A DNA stretch of 64,000 nucleotides from Brachycybe producta. Its lineage: Eukaryota > Arthropoda > Diplopoda > Playtdesmida > Andrognathidae. Shown here one piece after another: positions 61,321 through 64,000 of this stretch. Made by a program: the position numbers and the translations under genes. The notes below the pieces were generated by a model, which saw only the letters and a list, made by a program, of their open reading frames with translations, made no database searches and had not been told where the DNA came from. The stretch spans positions 1,873,778 through 1,937,777 of the forward strand of contig JAUPFP010000023.1 in the NCBI GenBank assembly GCA_036925085.1, written 5' to 3'. Every line of letters starts with the position of its first letter. Position 1 is the first letter of the stretch.

Positions 61321-62616
61321 AGACATTAATTATAACCAGAAATCAAGGAAAGAGTTTACACATTTAAAACCACCTTAAGTAACATTTAAAAAAATAAACA
61401 ATAATTCCAGTGTTAATTGTTTTAATGTTATTTATGTTCAAACATCCTTGATATTAATAATTTCTAAAACTTAATTTATGTATTTTTTTCTATTTTTAGG
61501 TAAGATGTGTTTTATTTTGTAAATTTTAAACTCAAGTTCAAATATGTGTGGTAAGTTAAAACTTATAATCAATCAATAATTTCTATAAGTATAAAAACGA
61601 GTGTACACTTAAGTGAGTATTTCTAGTAATTGCTAATTACTTCGGTAACTTTCTTAAACAAATGCATCTAATAATAGCTAATTTGCATACAAAATTTTAC
61701 ATTCACTTTTCTTGAACAATGTTAACTATGACGTAGTTAAAATCTATTTTCCTTTCGTGCAAGTTGTACGACGGGTTTACTAGAATTTGTTTCAATATTA
61801 CATGATTAACATCCAACATTTCAGGGCACACTTATTAAAACTCACAGCACCTTAAGTGTGCCGCGGCACAACTATTGAGAATCACTTGATCTAAATGAAG
61901 TACCACCTTCTTTAGTTTTAAAATAGAGAAACACGTCTTTTTCACACATTCGTAAATTTATTTACGATCAGACGCCATTTCTCTCTTAGCATGTATTAGG
62001 CTAGGAGGGGTTTTTTGTTGTCGTTGTTGTTTCGACAGTGAAAACTAGGCCTCCGAATATACATTTTTTAGTGAGTGAGTGCTTTTAACAGCGTCGATGA
62101 TTTTCCCATATAATATACATAACAAAGTATGGAAAAATATAATATGCCTTCTTTTTTTTTTCTTCTTATACTGTATGTGTAATCAAGTCGAGGGAGGAGG
62201 AGGAGGAGGAGGTGTAACTGTAAATCACACTTTTTATATACACACATGTATGGTAGAAGCTCATATAGATTATGGGAATAACTTCATAACCAACTGGCCC
62301 ACTCCACTTTAGAAGTCGAGCTCAGATATAGAGTAGAGTGAGTGAGTGAGAGAACCGTTTATTTAAATGCGCCTTCCAATTACTTCCATATGCCCCTTTT
62401 TTTTGCAGCGTAAATTGATTTTCAAAAGGTTATATGTGTGTACGTAACATGCATTGTGTATATCATACACGTCATGATGAAAAATTAGTCATTTTATAGA
62501 TTTTCTAGTCAGTGTGATCAAACCCAGTACAAAAACTCAAGTACAGTAAATCAGCAGAATTTTAAGCAATAGTCAGCTGATTTTAGAACTCTTGATATTC
62601 TTGTCAAAATTAAGAG
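61321..62616. other. Intergenic stretch, nothing recognised
   Basis: AT-rich. (GGA)n near 62190 gives the poly-Gly frame at 62079-62312. (GAGT)n near 62330. Confidence 0.4.
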
Positions 62617-62816
62617 AAAATTAGAAAGTGTTTTAGAAACTAGAAGGGCAGCTCTCAATCACTTCAAGAATCAAAGAGTATTTTCATTCATGTTGATATT
62701 TTTCAAATTTTTATAGATAAATTTTTTTTTTAAAAAAAATATCATCGTCTGATTAAACTTGTGTCAGTTTTTAAAATTAAAATAAAAAATGTATTTTTGT
62801 AAGATATCAACGCTTA
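62617..62816 (+). repeat. GTTAGAAACTAGAA repeat, further copy
   Basis: TTAGAAAGTGTTTTAGAAAC followed by TAGAAGGG, then ATTTTCATTCATGTTGATAT and an AGATATCAACGC end, matching 46995-47143 most closely. An inverted TTCTAGTTTCTAAAAC follows at 62835. Confidence 0.6.
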
Positions 62817-62995
62817 AGTGACTGATCTACCATTCTAGTTTCTAAAACATATTCAGGTTTTTCTTTTGTTCTTCACTCGAAAGACAGAATGCGTGTAAGA
62901 GATCAAGAAACACGTTAAATGTAGTTGTGCCTTCATTCACATGTGTAGCTTTTTCTGTAATGATGATTTGATTAACGATGCAATTTTCGAGAATG

Positions 62996-63030
62996 CCTCG
63001 TTTAACGATAGATATTATCGTTAAACGAGG
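62996..63030. repeat. Perfect 15-bp inverted repeat, 5-nt loop
   Basis: CCTCGTTTAACGATA (62996-63010) and TATCGTTAAACGAGG (63016-63030) with GATAT between. It could be a palindromic microelement or binding site. No neighbouring gene helps interpretation. Confidence 0.85.
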
Positions 63031-63198
63031 TATGACAGATTTTATGTGTACATTATGCCTAAAACAAAATGCTAATCAAAGAGAATCTTTTTGAGGTATT
63101 ATTGTTTTGAAGAGATTTTATGCACATTTTGCTTTTAAAGGAGGCTTTTTTGCACATTAACTAGTCAGTCTGCATAGTGACTGATTTTTCATATGTGT

Positions 63199-63201
<3 letters not shown>

Positions 63202-63283
<82 letters not shown>
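63202..63283. repeat. Compound (TA)n(GT)n microsatellite
   Basis: About 60 bases of TA followed by about 19 of GT. Ile-Tyr frames on both strands are products of it. Confidence 0.95.
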
Positions 63284-64000
63284 CAAATGTTGCCAGGTGC
63301 GTTTGAATGCTTAACTCCCATTTCTACTCTCCTCCTCCTCCTCCTCCTATGTATCTTTGCCGTTCTCTTTCTCTTCTCCATCATTCTGGATGGCTTTTTT
63401 TTGTTTTTAGAATTGGGGCTATGGGGGAGAGAGTGGGGATCGGTGCCTCAATCCTCCTCCTTTTTCATCGTAAAAATGAAGCTATTTCAAACATTTTTTT
63501 TTGTTTTGTTAAAGGGTCCCTTAGCGAATCTTATCAAGTCTTAAATAACCGCTATAACCAATTTACCCCTCCCTCTTTTTTTAATGTGTCTATTACCGGA
63601 ACTATAATGTGAGTGTGCTGTATTTGAAAATAATCCCAGTCTCTCTTTTTTCTTTCTTTCTATCTTTCTTTTTTTCTTTCTTTCCATTTTTACTCTCTTT
63701 TCTCTCTCTTTCATTCTCTTTCTCTCTCTCTCTCCACCCTTCACAAATACATATAGTGTAGGTTAATATGTTTTCTCGTCTGTTTCTTCTCTCCTGTCTT
63801 TTTTGTGTGGATATGATGATGATGATGATGACTCTTGAATGAAATGAAGGTGACAAAAGAATTTTTCAAGTATTATTTTAAAATGGAATTTCTTTCTTTC
63901 TTTTCTGAAAACATGATGATGATGATTACGGTTACGGTAAAAAGAAAACTATGCTTTTTTGCAAGCAAAAGAGGCTCGTTAGAGGCTAGAGTTAACCTAA
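63284..64000. other. Pyrimidine-rich intergenic end of window
   Basis: Long CT-rich tract at about 63630-63735 and (GAT)n near 63812 and 63913. The window ends in GTTAGAGGCTAGAG, the same short motif found in the hAT-like foldback family at 10900, 37144 and 38184, so another copy may begin here. Confidence 0.45.

Overview
The window looks like intergenic DNA from an animal, probably a marine invertebrate; I cannot name the species. It is AT-rich and full of simple repeats: one uninterrupted run of 180 TA units, plus (CT)n, (ATC)n, (GT)n and long G or C runs. It is also dense in short non-autonomous DNA transposons. I found no convincing host protein-coding exon, rRNA or intact tRNA gene. Almost every short open frame falls in a simple repeat, in a transposon arm, or shows no recognisable motif.

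The one real coding unit is a Ty3/gypsy-type LTR retrotransposon on the minus strand (about 11,690-21,849). Reading 5' to 3' it has an LTR (21849-21269), a primer-binding-site-like sequence, a long gag (970 codons), a -1 frameshift signal, and a pol with protease, reverse transcriptase, RNase H and integrase motifs all intact. Pol continues in frame for about 885 residues past the integrase. The frameshift signal is a GTTAAAC heptamer directly before the gag stop, a 6-nt spacer, and a sequence that can fold as an H-type pseudoknot. The 3' end is lost in TA-repeat DNA and no second LTR is visible. An in-frame ATG preceded by an acceptor-like AG suggests that the last 568 codons could be a separate third ORF.

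The rest is a mosaic of small elements, classed here by ends and target-site duplications (TSDs) read directly. (a) A foldback family with ACAGG...CCTGT ends: two copies have perfect 9-bp duplications (30994-31199, 51884-52080), with shortened relatives at 1595, 29099 and 54405. (b) hAT-like elements with 8-bp duplications (35595, 38184, 40731, 45795, 57636). (c) Harbinger-like elements flanked by TAA or TTA (24150, 39920, 48821, 56329, 59765). (d) A mariner-like element with a pogo-like element nested in it, both flanked by TA (8612-9138). (e) Helitron-like ends with a hairpin followed by CTAG|T (30527, 57756). (f) A family with ACGATCAATT inverted ends (46623, 56039). Three loci show nested insertion; the one at 56039-56991 is three deep.

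Two further patterns stand out. A 310-bp repeat occurs at 213 and 22678 and ends in inverted AGATGGCGCC-like motifs. Many CTCF-core-like motifs (for example CCACTAGGGGGCG at 40697) are scattered through otherwise featureless DNA.
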